64,000 bases of DNA from contig CM023454.1 in assembly GCA_013339765.2 (NCBI GenBank), positions 57,369,826 to 57,433,825 of the forward strand, written 5' to 3'. The notes beneath the pieces were generated by a model. The model was not told the DNA's origin. It worked only from the letters and a program-made list of their open reading frames with translations, and made no database searches. The stretch's first letter is position 1; every line of letters begins with the position of its first letter. The DNA is from Haemaphysalis longicornis. Lineage: Eukaryota > Arthropoda > Arachnida > Ixodida > Ixodidae. A program made the translations under genes and the position numbers. This document shows positions 10,886-21,860 of the stretch, piece by piece.

Positions 10886-12720
10886 AAGAGGTAACATTTA
10901 CGCAAGTGGCTCCACTCAGCCGCGACTTGTCCGCTGCCCTCTCGATGGCGGTAGTTAATGAACGTTTGTCACGGAAGACACAGCCAAGAACCTTAGCTGC
11001 AAGGAAGTCGGAAAGGAGACTCTGAATGTGCAAATGTTCGGAGCAACAGGTCCATCTAAGCAGACTTTACGACGAGTAAAACTGTGGACTACAAGCCGGC
11101 ATGACACCGACGCCATCCTGTTCGAAACCCTCGAGGTCCCAAAAATATGCAGTGGAACTCTGTTCACGGTCCCTACTTCTTGTGTTTGAGAGGACGTTCG
11201 GGATCTTCGCCTGGCCAGTGATGCTGATGCCTGAACATATGACTCTTTTGAGGTACTCATAGGATCCGACTATCACTGGACAGTCACAACTGGAAAAATT
11301 CGGCGGCTTACAAATGGCTTAACTGCCATTGAGACGTCTTTCGGGTGGACCCTACAGGGCGCAGTAAAAAGCGCGGAGAATATTCGAGGCACGTTTTCCA
11401 CTTGCGGCATGAAGGCATTGGCCCAGAATTTCAGTGACGACAATGAAAAACTGTCTCAACAGCTGCAAGCTTTTTCGGAGGTAGACCAAATGGGTATACT
11501 TAACCACAAAGATCAAGAATCTGTCGAAGATGCAGTTCTCACTAAATTCAAAATTTTTATACAGAGAAAAGGTCACAAGTATGAAGTTTGCTTTTCCTGG
11601 AAGAATAACGCTCCGGAGCTTGATTGCAATCCAAAGAAAGCAAAAGATCGGCTTGCTAAGCTCACGCGATGTGTTCAGAAAAACGAACGGCTTCTCATTC
11701 GGTACGATGCGAGGATATGCGAATATGTTGATGACAACTTCGCCGAACCTGCAACGACACACGAAGCAGCCAATCCAGGATACTACCTCCAACTCCGAGC
11801 ACTTACCCACAACGACAGCGAAACAACCAAGACTCATTTTCTTTGACGCGTTATCTCGTTCACCTGGAAAGCTGTCACTTAATGACGTGTTACACTCTGC
11901 TCCGAATCTGAATTTGTCGGTACTTTTCCTGCTTCTGAAGTTCAAGATGTACAGTGCCGCCGTACAGTGCCGCCGTACTGAGCGCCATGTTACACTATCT
12001 TTTTAAAACTTCTACACGTCCGCAAGATGAACTTACAAAGGTCATAAAAGATCAATTTTACGTTGACGATTTTGTGACAAGCGCCAACTCTACCGAGACG
12101 CCTTGATGTTATGTGACAATGCAGCCAAAGTCGTTAGTAAAGCAGGCATGTACATTAGAAAATGGACGACTAAGGAACCGCAGCTGAAGGCCGCTGCTGA
12201 TGCGGACAAAACCATTAACTGTGATGTTGATTTCACGATCCCCTAAAGGAAGAAAGTTCTAGGCGTGTTGTGGCACCCACACGAGAATACCCATGGGATG
12301 GACATGTCTTAACTAATGCAACTGATAGCCTTAATTGCAAGCACAAAGAGGAATATGCTATAAATCACTGCCAAAATACTAGTATCCATACAGCCGTATT
12401 AACCCTTACATAGTGATGACCAAGGTACTATTTCTGAGGGATTGGAAGAGGAAGTTCAACTGGGAAAGAAATTTGCCTAAGACTTAAAAACTGAATAGGA
12501 CAAGTGGTGTGAATACCTTCGTATTCTTAACGTTATACAGGTGCCAGGAATTGTGCTGTCAATTGAATTCAGCTAAACAACCTTCCATGTGTTCTCTGAT
12601 GCAAGTACCTCAGCTTATGGATCTGTAGTTCATGTGCGAGTCGAAACTACCAGTGGCATATTGACTAGACTGATCTTCACTAAACCTCGAGCATAGGAAA
12701 GTAGAATAACTTCGTGGCAA
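10886..12720 (+). pseudogene. BEL/Pao protease, reverse transcriptase and RNase H remnant
   Basis: Near 11,250-11,350 the frames give VLIGSDYHWTVTTGKIRRL and FGWTLQGAV, the protease-to-RT linker characteristic of BEL/Pao. The frame at 11,409-11,846 follows the N-terminal RT domain order (KFKIFIQRKGHKYEVCFSW, then AKDRLAKLTRCVQKNERLLI), continuing in another frame to FDALSRSPGKLSLNDVL. The RT catalytic motif FYVDD is readable at 12,056-12,070. Near 12,500-12,680 fragments such as FHVFSDASTSAYGSVV mark the RNase H region. Frameshifts at about 11,790 and 12,080 and several stops make it inactive. Confidence 0.85.
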
Positions 12721-13179
12721 ACCGAGCAAGTGAGATCCATTCCATACCCTATATAAAACAGTGGCGTTACTGCCCAAAAGATTATATTCCTGCAGACCTA
12801 TTAAGGCGGGGAATATCCGCTAACAAATTGCAACAAGGCAAACTTTGGTAGGAAGGGACCAGACTGGCAGCACAAAGGTACCGACAAATAGAAAATTGAA
12901 AATAGAAATAGAAAATTTTGCGGCGAAACGTATGCCAAAACCACAGAAGAACGGACACAAGTTTTACCCGTAACTAAAGGAAAGGTTCCCAGCTTTTGGA
13001 TCTTGCAAGAATCAATAACATGACAAAGGTCTTGAACATCACTGCTTGGATAATGCGGGTTGTCCGCAATTCTCTTAACCCTCGTCAAAAAATCACAGGA
13101 TCCCTACACACTTGCGAGACTGAAAACGCCAAGAAAAAATTTTGTATTTACAAAGCTCAAGAACGCCGTTTAACCCTCA

Positions 13180-14435
13180 ATATATAACCACTCCAGTGAT
13201 CAGCAAATTTTTGCTCTACCGTGACGAGGATCATTTGATTAGAGTGGCAGGACGGCAACAGAATTCAACTTCACGAATAGCGAGCAACACCCAATCGTAC
13301 TTCTCCCCGACGACGAATTTACAAGATTATTAGTTGAAACGAAGCACCGACTGCTTTTTTAAGCCAGCGTTCGAGATACGTTGGTGCAGTTACGTGAGGG
13401 ATGTTGGATCATCAGAGGTCGTCAATGGTTAAAAATGTGATCAGTCAGTGCTGTACATGCAAGAGACCTTTAGCGAAGCCAATGAGCGAGCCATTCGCCC
13501 CTCTCCCAAGGGATAGAGTCACCAAATGCGAACCGTTCAGCATCATTGGAGTTGACTTTATTGGACCACTGTACCATTGAGAAGGAGACGGAGCCAAGAA
13601 ATGCTACATTTTCATCCTTACTTGTGCCGCCGTGCGAGGAGTACACCTCGAGCTTGTGCGAAGTCTCAACACTCAAGACTTTTTGGATGCATTCTGTCGC
13701 TTTACAGACAGGAGAGGAATTTGCAAGACAGTACATTCTGTCAACAGCCTCACTTTTAAAAGAGCTTCGAAAAATTTGAAAACAATTCGGAGAAAGATAT
13801 GAGATGAGCAAGTATTTAAATACTTTAGAAAAAACCAAATCCACTGGACACTCATAGCTGAACGAGCCGCCTGATTGGGCAATTTTTGGGAAAGACTTAT
13901 AAGAACGATCAAGGAATCACTGGGAAAAGTTTGAAAGCTGATTGTTTTGGCTATTATGAGCTGTACACTTTACTTATAGAAAAAAGCCATAGTAAGCTCG
14001 CGGCCACTGACCAGCCTTTCAGCATCCCTAAAGGAGGAACCCTTAACTCCCGCAGATTTTTTGTTCAGCAGAAGACTGCTGTCTGTACCGGAAGGAATCC
14101 TTGAGATCCCGAAGAAGTCATCAGAAGAAGAATTTTGGGGACGCTGGCGACGACGGAAACAGTTACTAGATGCCTTTTGGAGTAGGTGGCGTAACGAATA
14201 CATACTGCGGCTGTCCTCCGCCCACACTATACATAATGCATCTTCAAGCGACGCTAAATTTGGCGATGTCGTCCTCTTTGTGAACGAGAAAACACCAAGG
14301 TTTGCTTGGGAACTGGGGTTGATCAAAAAACTTTTTCCTGGCTGTGACAACAGAGTAAACCTTTGTCTTCTCAAGAAGTCGGATGAATCTCGTATTAGGC
14401 GAGCAGTACAACATCTTTATCACATAAAGGCTTAG
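13180..14435 (+). pseudogene. BEL/Pao integrase and C-terminal domain remnant
   Basis: Fragments in several frames follow the BEL/Pao integrase: DEDHLIRVAGR, then LVQLREGCWIIRGRQW (near 13,385), GVDFIGPL (near 13,550) at the start of the catalytic core, and LVRSLNTQDFLDAFCRF (near 13,650). The frame at 14,061-14,435 gives the conserved C-terminal region: FWGRWRRRKQLLDAFWSRW, GDVVLFVNEKTPRFAWELG, ending in RRAVQHLYHI just before the 3' LTR. Stops and frame changes interrupt it. Confidence 0.85.
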
Positions 14436-14467
14436 AGGTAAAGGTCCTATTTTCCCCGGCAGAAGGA

Positions 14468-14646
14468 TGTAAGAAAATGTAGTCTGGTTGGTGGCACATA
14501 TCTACGATTAGATGGGACAACAATTTCCTACTAAATTATTCTGAACGTACGCATGATCTTATTCTTTGCTTGGGGTATGTGTCAATGAACACCTCATGTT
14601 CGATGGGACTGTTCGACGGGATCGGGTCTCTGATCTTTTCGCAAAA
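14468..14646 (+). repeat. 3' LTR of the BEL/Pao element
   Basis: It begins TGTAAGAAAATGTAGTCTGG and is about 80% identical to the 5' LTR. It follows a purine-rich stretch (GGCAGAAGGA) that fits a polypurine tract. The TGAGT target duplication follows at 14,647-14,651, and then array sequence resumes. Confidence 0.9.
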
Positions 14647-14651
14647 TGAGT

Positions 14652-14865
14652 GATTAGAGGAAAAGCAAATACAGGACGGTTTTTACTGTAGCTTAAGAGC
14701 ATCAAGGTTGAGTGCAGGCGTAGAACATATCGTTGGCTACAAAAAAAACCGGCTGGTATTGGCTGGTATATTGAACTACAATGAACAAGGCCAGACTTGA
14801 AATAATTGTTCAAGTTGCGAGGAAGGAGGAGAAGGAAATGATTGGCTGAAGGACGTTCATACTCA
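14652..14865 (+). repeat. Diverged ~195-bp tandem array, segment 3
   Basis: The array unit interrupted by the BEL/Pao element resumes with GATTAGAGGAAAAGCAAATA and runs for about one unit, including GAGTGCAGGCGTAGAACATATC, ATTGAACTACAATGAACAAG (the AAATAAAC-type block) and AATAATTGTTCAAGTTGCGAG. It then stops, and unrelated sequence begins. Confidence 0.8.
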
Positions 14866-15980
14866 GTTGTTTTGTGTTGTTTAGGACGCTTAAGCAACTA
14901 AAGCTATCATGCGCCAAACTAAAGGTTTTGTGTTTTATTTCGTGGATACGTAGTCACTGTTTTAAAAATTACAGCTTGTTATGTTACGCTAAACACAGAG
15001 GAAATTCTAATAATGCTCCTGTAGTAGGAGTAGGCTGGGATGATATAGAACGTGTACGTTTAAGAACAGTCCAAATTGTTTTTTCCTATTACCTCATATT
15101 TTTCATGGCAGAATACGCGGTGGTTAACTGCCAGCTGTTCCCCACATCCTTCATATCTCGTTTTATGTTGTTTTAAAAGAAGAAAGTTTTGTGAGAGGTG
15201 TGTTTATCGAACGCAGCGACGGCCTAAACGAACTTCTGTTAGCTATATTGCACTGCATTTTACTATAGTGTGTTACCGCCACACTCTACTGCGATGCGTT
15301 TGAATATGTGACGTTAGTTGCTGATTTTCCTAACCCATTTGGACTGTCATTTTCTGACAGTTTACTCCGCAGAAATTTTATAAAGTCGGTGTGAGTAATC
15401 TTCACTTGTTTTATTGTTCTACTACCGGCGCCTGCAACGCAAGGATGCGCGCTTGTCATTTCCGTTGATTGAAACATAGCTAGAAACGCCGCATAACTTA
15501 GTTGCCTGTCCCTGCGTTTTCGCTGTTATATAAACTGGTATGATTTGTCCTAAAAAATGTTGAGCCGCATTTTTTATGTAGTACAGTGCAGCGATCCGTG
15601 CTGAGAGAGCAAGGTTAGATGCACCTTTCGTTTGTTTCTCTGGTTTTCGTTTTCGTTCTCCTCTGTGGAGAAACTGCGGTGGCAGTGAGGTTTTTTGGGT
15701 CACCTTCTCCGTTTCCTTATCACTAGCTGCGCAATCCGAACCTAGGGCATTGAGGTTTTGCTAACCATCTTCGTATAAGCTGTGTCTTCTTTTTAGTTTC
15801 ATTATTACTAACAACTTCTGTAGTAGGTCTGCAGGAGGTGTCTCCGTTTTTGAAGGTGTACTAGTACGAACTCACTTGCAGTAGTACAAGTAAACTAAGG
15901 TGGTAGTCATTAATGACGGTTGGCAATTTGAAGCGAATGTATGAAGCAGGCAGAGTTCTTGGCATTTGTGTTCAAAACTG
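14866..15980. other. No recognisable gene or element
   Basis: Several overlapping open frames of 60-100 residues occur on both strands. Minus-strand frames at 15,286-15,477 and 15,422-15,703 are rich in basic residues, but no family is recognisable. The segment may belong to the insertion block that separates array segments 3 and 4. Confidence 0.45.
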
Positions 15981-15989
15981 AAGGAGCAA

Positions 15990-17780
15990 AGGTCTTATAC
16001 CTTAAGGTTTGTTAATACACAGTGTCCTACACGGGCTTATTTGAACTCTTGTCTAACACTGATGTGTTAGCGACCACCAGATTTATATGATGTGTGAGCA
16101 TGTCAGCATTGTTCTTATATCGGTGACTGGTGGTCCATTTGCTTTTATGTAAAGGTTGTTTTTGAGTAGCTTTCTGTACTCACCAGACCAGACAAGTAAA
16201 GTTAAAATGTCAACATGGTCCAATTGCTTCAAATAGGACTGCATGACTAGGCCATACACAATGCAACCAAAGTCCAAGCGGGAACTTGCAACATGGAAAT
16301 AAATTTTAAATGCAAGCCCTGGTAAACCCCTGTGCTTGGGGCATAGGTTTTAGGTATATTTAGAACACGATGCTTTCCTTTTCAACATAATAATGTAATT
16401 TAGGAATTTGAGTGATGGGTAGCCATTACACCGTGAAATACATTTTTGTGCGTTTTCGAAGGGCAGGTAGACTTCTTTGATGTGTAGCTTAATCTGAAAG
16501 GCTGACGTCAGTGCGAAAAGAATAGCCCCTGCTTTGCGCGGTAAAAACTTGGTACCACTTGTCCGTCTATGTAGTTTACTCTATTTATTGTTAACTGTAC
16601 TTTTCCCTCGCCTCTTGCTACATTGGATGATGTGGGAAGCTATGAATGCACCCCTCAGAGACCCCATTCTCCTGTGCAAAGTTTCTCGAGAGGGTATAGG
16701 GGCAGGCTTAGTTAAAGGAATGGTTTGCCATGAAGTCATTAGAGCAATACAGCATTCTTTTACTGATTCCTTATTCTGCAAATTAACGCACTATTCCTAA
16801 CATTCATGTGGGGTCTCAAAGTGTTCTCAAAGTCAAAAAAGACAGAAATGCAGTGTTATTGTTTGTAACAACTTTTTGAAAGGCATTTTCGAGGAGGATA
16901 AGATTATTCGTTGGTGAGCACTCTTTTATGAAACCATACTGGTGAATATACCTTTGAGAAGTTTGTTTGATTGTAGAGAAAAAGCCTATCTGGCATTTAT
17001 GATAAGTTTAAACATTTTATGTAACACGGATCTTAAGGGCAATGAGTCTATCAGTACTAGAACAGCTGTGAGGCTTTCCAGGTTTTACGAATGCTTCTAT
17101 AGTGGTTTTTTCAAGCTTCCAACATTTTTCTTGGTGGCCATATTTTGTTAAACTTTAAGAATTGTTTTTACAGAAGGCTCCCATAGATGTGCGAGCAGAT
17201 CGTAATTTATAGCATATGTGCGGGGGGCTTTTATACATTGTAGTGTAATTAAACTGTTGTGTTCTTTGTTTGTGCGACCGCAAGTTGGCAGTGCGTTTCA
17301 CAGCTGTAATTTTTACTTTACAATCCATATGAGTATTGTGCAGAACATGAAACTCTCGAGAAGTGTTTCAACCAGTATGGCTGCCGATCCTTCTAAGTGT
17401 TCACATCCGGTGCTACTAAAAGGAGAATTGTGTAGGGGGAATATATCCGGTTTAGCTAATGAACTTGCTTCCATACATTTTTTGTTGACAGAGCTGTTTA
17501 AAGAATATAAACATTATGTCATGATGCTGTCTCGGCATTTTGGCTTAAGTACAGCCGTCGAAAACTCTAGTAATATCTTGGGAGCGTCAATCGGCGGGTT
17601 GGTCAGCGCCTTTACCATAGCAGAAATCGGTAAAAAGGAGCGAATTATATCTCGAAAAAAAAAATCAGCGCTTATCTTCGTTGCTGTTAGGAAGCCGTTT
17701 GATAAATCGCTGTCGCTTCCCCGCAACGAATGTAGCCAGCTGGTTAAAGGTGGAAAGGTGTCGTGTCGCACTTGCCGGAA
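15990..17780 (-). pseudogene. LINE reverse transcriptase remnant
   Basis: Reading the minus strand from 17,780 to 15,990, the fragments follow a non-LTR reverse transcriptase. First comes a region near 17,600 with a degenerate APG-like motif (IDAPKILLEF). Next are a WEPSVKTILK-type segment, LIALKIRV, and a fingers-domain fragment with YGFIKECSPTNNLILLENAF. After that come FFDFENTL (near 16,850), NFAQENGVSEGCIHS (near 16,680) and, close to the end, SSRLDFGCIVYG at about 16,270. LYIKANGPPVTDIR at about 16,130 matches the segment that precedes the RNase H in I/Jockey-type elements. No frame is open for more than about 90 codons. Clade assignment is tentative. Confidence 0.75.
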
Positions 17781-18851
17781 CACCCTAGCAGGACGACGGC
17801 CGCACTAGAGGGACGAGACTGCTCATGCAAACTGTGCGATCAGTTCGGGCTCGTTTCACTTATTTCTGCCGTGAAAAGGCGCTGACGTGCCTCACGGTCT
17901 ACGCTGCTGGGGTACTAATAAATCTCGGCGACTCGACCTTGATTTATTTTTGTTTAATTTATTACAGTTCTTTCAGTTGGGATCGTCCTAAAAACACCTT
18001 ATTCTTACTATGGCAGCTTTTCGGCTTGACGAGATTCTGGGGTACACCATACTTTGTGGTTGTGACCTATCAATCCCGTGGACTGTGGAATAGCTACGTG
18101 TGCACAAGTAGAGATGCAGGATGTAAACACTTCCTTAAGTTGCTCAATCCTAAAAGCGTCCAAAAAAGTTTGTCTCCACTTAATAAGGAAGTAAAACGTC
18201 CCACGATATCAGACTGAAGTTTGCACTGGCGAGGTTTCGTTAGGATAATTAATAGCGATGATGTTATGTTGATTATGACTGGCAAGAAATCCTTCCTTTG
18301 TGGGTTGCCTATGTTATCCCAATTAAATACGCTAAAAAATGCGTGAAATAAAGGTCAAATTTGTACACATCACCTTTCCAGAGCTTGGAGAGCAGTACGT
18401 GGGTGTGTCGGGGTTCAGAAGACCGAAGTTCTTTAAAAAAATAAAATTCTCTAAAACCTGGCCTCTTGCTTCAGTATCTTCCTCTCTCCAGACAGTGAGG
18501 GGGCACGAAAATCACCAAGTATTGAAATGATGTGTTTACATCCTTTATATTATGGAAATGTACTCTCAAATTGTAATCCAAAATGAACGGCGTGTAGGTT
18601 TTTTCATGGAGTGAAATCTTTATTTTTGGTACCGTTATTCGGGGCTTGTCTTTTCCTCCTTTCTGGGGAATTTCGCTGCCCCTCCTAAGTAGACAGTTAA
18701 GAACATTCCTAAGTTGTGTTCATTGTGTTCTCAAGAACGCTGGATGTTTGTGCAGAACGCATGGGTGTTTAGCTTTTAGACCTCGCTTTGAGGGGGAGGC
18801 CTTGGCGACTGGCGAACCGAGACCTATGCTGCCCTCATTGGAGATGGTGGC
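17781..18851. other. No recognisable gene or element
   Basis: The plus-strand frames at 17,218-17,808 and 17,825-18,217 are fairly long, but the first is largely the antisense of the LINE remnant. The rest shows no motif. The minus strand around 17,780-18,220 could be an upstream part of the same LINE, which I cannot confirm. Confidence 0.4.
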
Positions 18852-18863
18852 GCAGTGCTTCCA

Positions 18864-19281
18864 TGAGTGAAACTTAAGCGGAAAATTTTTCTTAAGCACA
18901 GAGACCATGCCACCAGGGAAATTGCAGAAGCCTTCCATATCCGGATTAAGGGTTCCGATTGTAGAAGTCACCCGTCACTGAGTATTTTAGATAAAGAAGT
19001 GCAACTTCTCAAGGAGAGGGGTAGAGGAAGAGGGAAAGGAGAAGAGAAACGAGAAGGGAATGGGGTGGTTGTTCTCTTGTACAGCCGTACGACTGTGCGA
19101 ACGGCACACGTGCTGGGTTCGGTCTGGGGGTGGTATAAATGTGTTTTCGTTTTCAATAAAACTTTCAGTTGATAGTATGTGCCTGTGCCGTTCCCTTTCT
19201 CGTCCCTGTAAGAAAAAAATTTTGCGCTTAAGTTTCACTCATGGAAATTGTTCACCAACTAGCTCGTCTCTCCATTTTGCT
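18864..19281 (+). mobile_element. 5'-truncated Penelope-like element with inverted 3' end
   Basis: A 418-bp copy is bracketed by a 12-bp target duplication, GCAGTGCTTCCA, at 18,852-18,863 and 19,282-19,293. The coding part (about 18,897-19,014) reads ATREIAEAFHIRIKG then CRSHPSLSILDKEVQLLK, the C-terminus of Penelope-like proteins after the GIY-YIG nuclease. The 3' region has AATAAAACTTTCAGTTGATAG and CACCAACTAGCTCGTC and ends TTTTGCT, matching the end of the copy at 49,916-50,575. The first 31 bp (18,864-18,894) are an inverted copy of 19,209-19,241, so the 5' truncation point carries an inverted piece of the 3' UTR. Such inverted terminal pieces are known for Penelope elements. A TATA-like GGTATAAATG lies in the 3' region. 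Confidence 0.85.
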
Positions 19282-19293
19282 GCAGTGCTTCCA

Positions 19294-19844
19294 GCTTCAA
19301 AGTGGGCGAGGTCAACATTGCTTCAGCCTCACTCCGTGTGGCTCCAGCTGGTGCCGAACACCGCCGTGAGGCTGCGCCCTGTTGCACCACACTGTAGCAT
19401 GATTGCGTATGCGCAGGTAAGCGTCCCTACTGTGCTTCGCGAAATGGGAGGCTGCCTGTGCCTTTGAGTTTAATTAATTTTTTTTATGCCTGGAAAACAC
19501 GGTAGGATGCAGCTTGGCTGCCATTGCTGTTCACACAGAGCTGTTATCTTTCACAGTTCTCTGCAGGTTGTTCATTGGAGGAACATTTAGCGCATGTAGG
19601 GTAGCCCAGCAAGCTCAGCGAGCCCTGGTTGTATCATCAGCCTTTGAAGCATCCGCGTGTATACGCTTCTTACGGGCATAGTTTTACCTTTGAGTATCCT
19701 ACATCTATGGTTAAGAAACTATGTTTGGTGCAAATGTGAGGACAATTTGGCTTGTCCGAATTTATTTGCTTTACGCTTCATTTGTATGTGATATCGTTTG
19801 TGACATTTTGTTCTTGCAGACCTCCTAGAAGCTCCTCCTTAGAT
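19294..19844. other. No assigned gene; splice-donor-like site near 19,417
   Basis: The sequence next to the Penelope target duplication has a GC-richer open frame (19,300-19,415) ending in a donor-like CAG|GTAAGC. I do not recognise the product, and the frame upstream of the insertion is ambiguous. It could be an old exon split by the Penelope insertion or LINE-derived sequence. Nothing else is visible. Confidence 0.3.
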
Positions 19845-21045
19845 GGGGATTTCAAGCTGTCATAAGATCACTCCGCGGACTCTGGGATGTGCACCAGCAA
19901 TGTCCGGCTTCTCCAGCAGGGCATACATCATACATGGGATGAAGTAGCTGAGGCTCTGCAGATGGCGCAGATGGTGCGTCTCTCTACAACTAGCGCGAGT
20001 GGGCAGAATTGAGAGAGTTGGGTGTTCCTCAGGACAGGATTTCGCTGCTTCACACCAGTATACCTTTGAAGGCGTGTCAGAAGTATCAAGTAAAGCCTAT
20101 TACCAGGAGTATGCATCCGGGGCGAAATGTGGGTAGAAGAAATCCAAGGGGGCTTCTCTGCTGAGACTCATTTCCGATGAGGATCAGAGGGCTAGCTTCG
20201 TCGGCGCTTCTTTTAACAAAAAGAGGATGGGGCTTACGGTAGTTCTCTAGGATAATGAGGGCACGGTGGTTAATGCTGCTTCCGTTTGGACTGATAGATT
20301 GGTGGTCGCCCACCCAGCAGGCGGCTATTCCGCTCGCCCTGGTGGACAGGAGTAGGCCTTTTGTGTATAGTGGCTCAAAGTCGGCGTTTAGGGCCTTCGA
20401 GAAAGGCTCTGAGGCTAAGGTTGCTTTCTGAATAATGCAGACCTCTTACATAGTTCAGCACTACTTATGTTTCTTTTCTGCTTACCTTGGTGTGAATTAG
20501 GGAGCCCCTCTGAATATCAGCGAGTCTGCTCATAGGGCAGCCCGAGATTATTCCCTCCGCTCTGCCCCACGCCACGGAGGGACAATACTCCCTGTGAACA
20601 GAGACTTTCTTCAACATACATGGAGGTAACGAAGTACTATTATCTTAGCCACAGGATTTACTCTTGGCCGCATTCTAAACTAAACAAGGCTCAGGCACTT
20701 ACGTTACGCTTACTGCAGACGGCCACCGATCCTTGCCCTTGGAGGCTCAATGTCTTTTATCCTGAGACGTAAAGGGGGCCTCATTGGGCTTATTGCGTGG
20801 ACTCTGGTAAATTAGCCACACCAGAAAACATGCTATGTGCCTGCGAGCGAACTGAAATTTTGGCTATTAAGAACGCGTCCTGGTGTTAGGCTTTACTTCT
20901 CAGTCTGTATCTGGACGATCAATCCTGGGCAGTCCATCAAGCTAACGACGTGGCTGTGAGGATTGGCCTTCCGTCACGACGTGTGAGCGGCCCGCGTCGT
21001 GTGTAATTTTCACTACTTGCCGTACGAAATAAAGTTTTCCATTCA
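19845..21045 (+). pseudogene. LINE 3' part with RNase H and C-terminal region
   Basis: Fragments in several frames follow the end of an RNase H-bearing LINE. LHTSIPLKACQKYQVKPITR leads into SMHPGRNVGRR (near 20,050-20,120). Then come NEGTVVNAASV (near 20,255), VYSDSKSAFRAFEKGS (near 20,360, with the RNase H aspartate in SDSKSAF), NESAHRAARGL (near 20,530), and the tail with a TPEHMLCACERTEILAI cysteine/histidine segment (near 20,820). A polyadenylation signal AATAAA lies at about 21,028. In such elements this part removes RNA from the hybrid during target-primed synthesis. It is riddled with stops. The clade is probably within the I/R1/LOA group. Confidence 0.75.
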
Positions 21046-21860
21046 TCCTTCGTAAGTGCCTGGTGTACGCTGACAGTTACGCGAATTTCTTCAAATGACG
21101 TTAGTTTTGGGTGCTTATTGTACTAGTGCTTGCGGAGTAGTTCGAGAAGGAGGTGTCCAGTTGCTTGTTTCTTGTTTTTTTACCCTTCAATATTTTGTGT
21201 CTTAGCATTTTTGCAACTAAAATGGCGAGAGTAGTCGTGCAGTTTTTTCTGTGTCATTACTGGGCACTGCGTGGAAGCGTCTGAAGGAGTTGACATTTTT
21301 TGTGAAAAATTGCTGGCTTAAACGATGTCTCCTATTTTGAAGACAGAGATCAGCTGCACGACAAAAAGGAAGCTATTAAATAAAATTTGTTTAAGCAATT
21401 TTCCAGCCACCCACCATAAAGCTTAACCCTACACGTGACAGCGATTCGCCTGCAAGCTGTCCCAACGCCAGTGTTAGGCCACGACTATAACCAAACATGG
21501 CTGAACTTCAAGTCTGATGCAACACAAAGCTAATCCTGTTCGCCAGAAAAAAAGAAACGGAAGGGGAAGGAGAACACACGAAAGTTGCTTAAAAGACGAC
21601 AAAAAAGTGAAAGCTGAAGGAGATGACAGCACACGACATGCGGGCGGTGCATCTGAAAGAACCAAAGGCCAAGGTTGTGTTAAGGATTTTCCAAGAGACC
21701 ACAATGGTCCAAGTTCTCGGTGTAGACCTAACCGCCAGCATACTCTTTTCTACGGTCATGGCGCTGCAACACATGCCTAAATGTGGTAGCTGGGGGTCCA
21801 TCATGTTGCTCAGTAGATGCAAACATCTCATTTAACTGGTGCCCTAGCGGGGACAAATCA
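21046..21860. other. No recognisable gene or element
   Basis: Overlapping frames on both strands at about 21,474-21,835 are rich in Lys, Arg and Gly and resemble low-complexity or gag-like sequence, but I cannot assign a family. The tandem array starts again at about 21,860. Confidence 0.4.

Larger units (their letters stand above)
9212..14646 (+). mobile_element. BEL/Pao LTR retrotransposon, degenerate full-length copy
   Basis: Two LTRs (9,212-9,387 and 14,468-14,646) bracket remnants of gag, protease, reverse transcriptase, RNase H and integrase in the normal BEL/Pao order. The element is flanked by TGAGT on both sides (9,207-9,211 and 14,647-14,651), the 5-bp target duplication left by integrase. 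The flanks are two halves of one unit of the ~195-bp array, which confirms the insertion point. The LTRs share only about 80% identity by eye and coding parts have many stops and frameshifts, so the copy is old and inactive. At about 5.4 kb it is near the usual length of the family. Confidence 0.92.

Noticed and set aside
17218..17808. A 196-residue plus-strand ORF as a host gene
   Set aside because: It is mainly antisense to the LINE reverse transcriptase remnant and has no recognisable domain.
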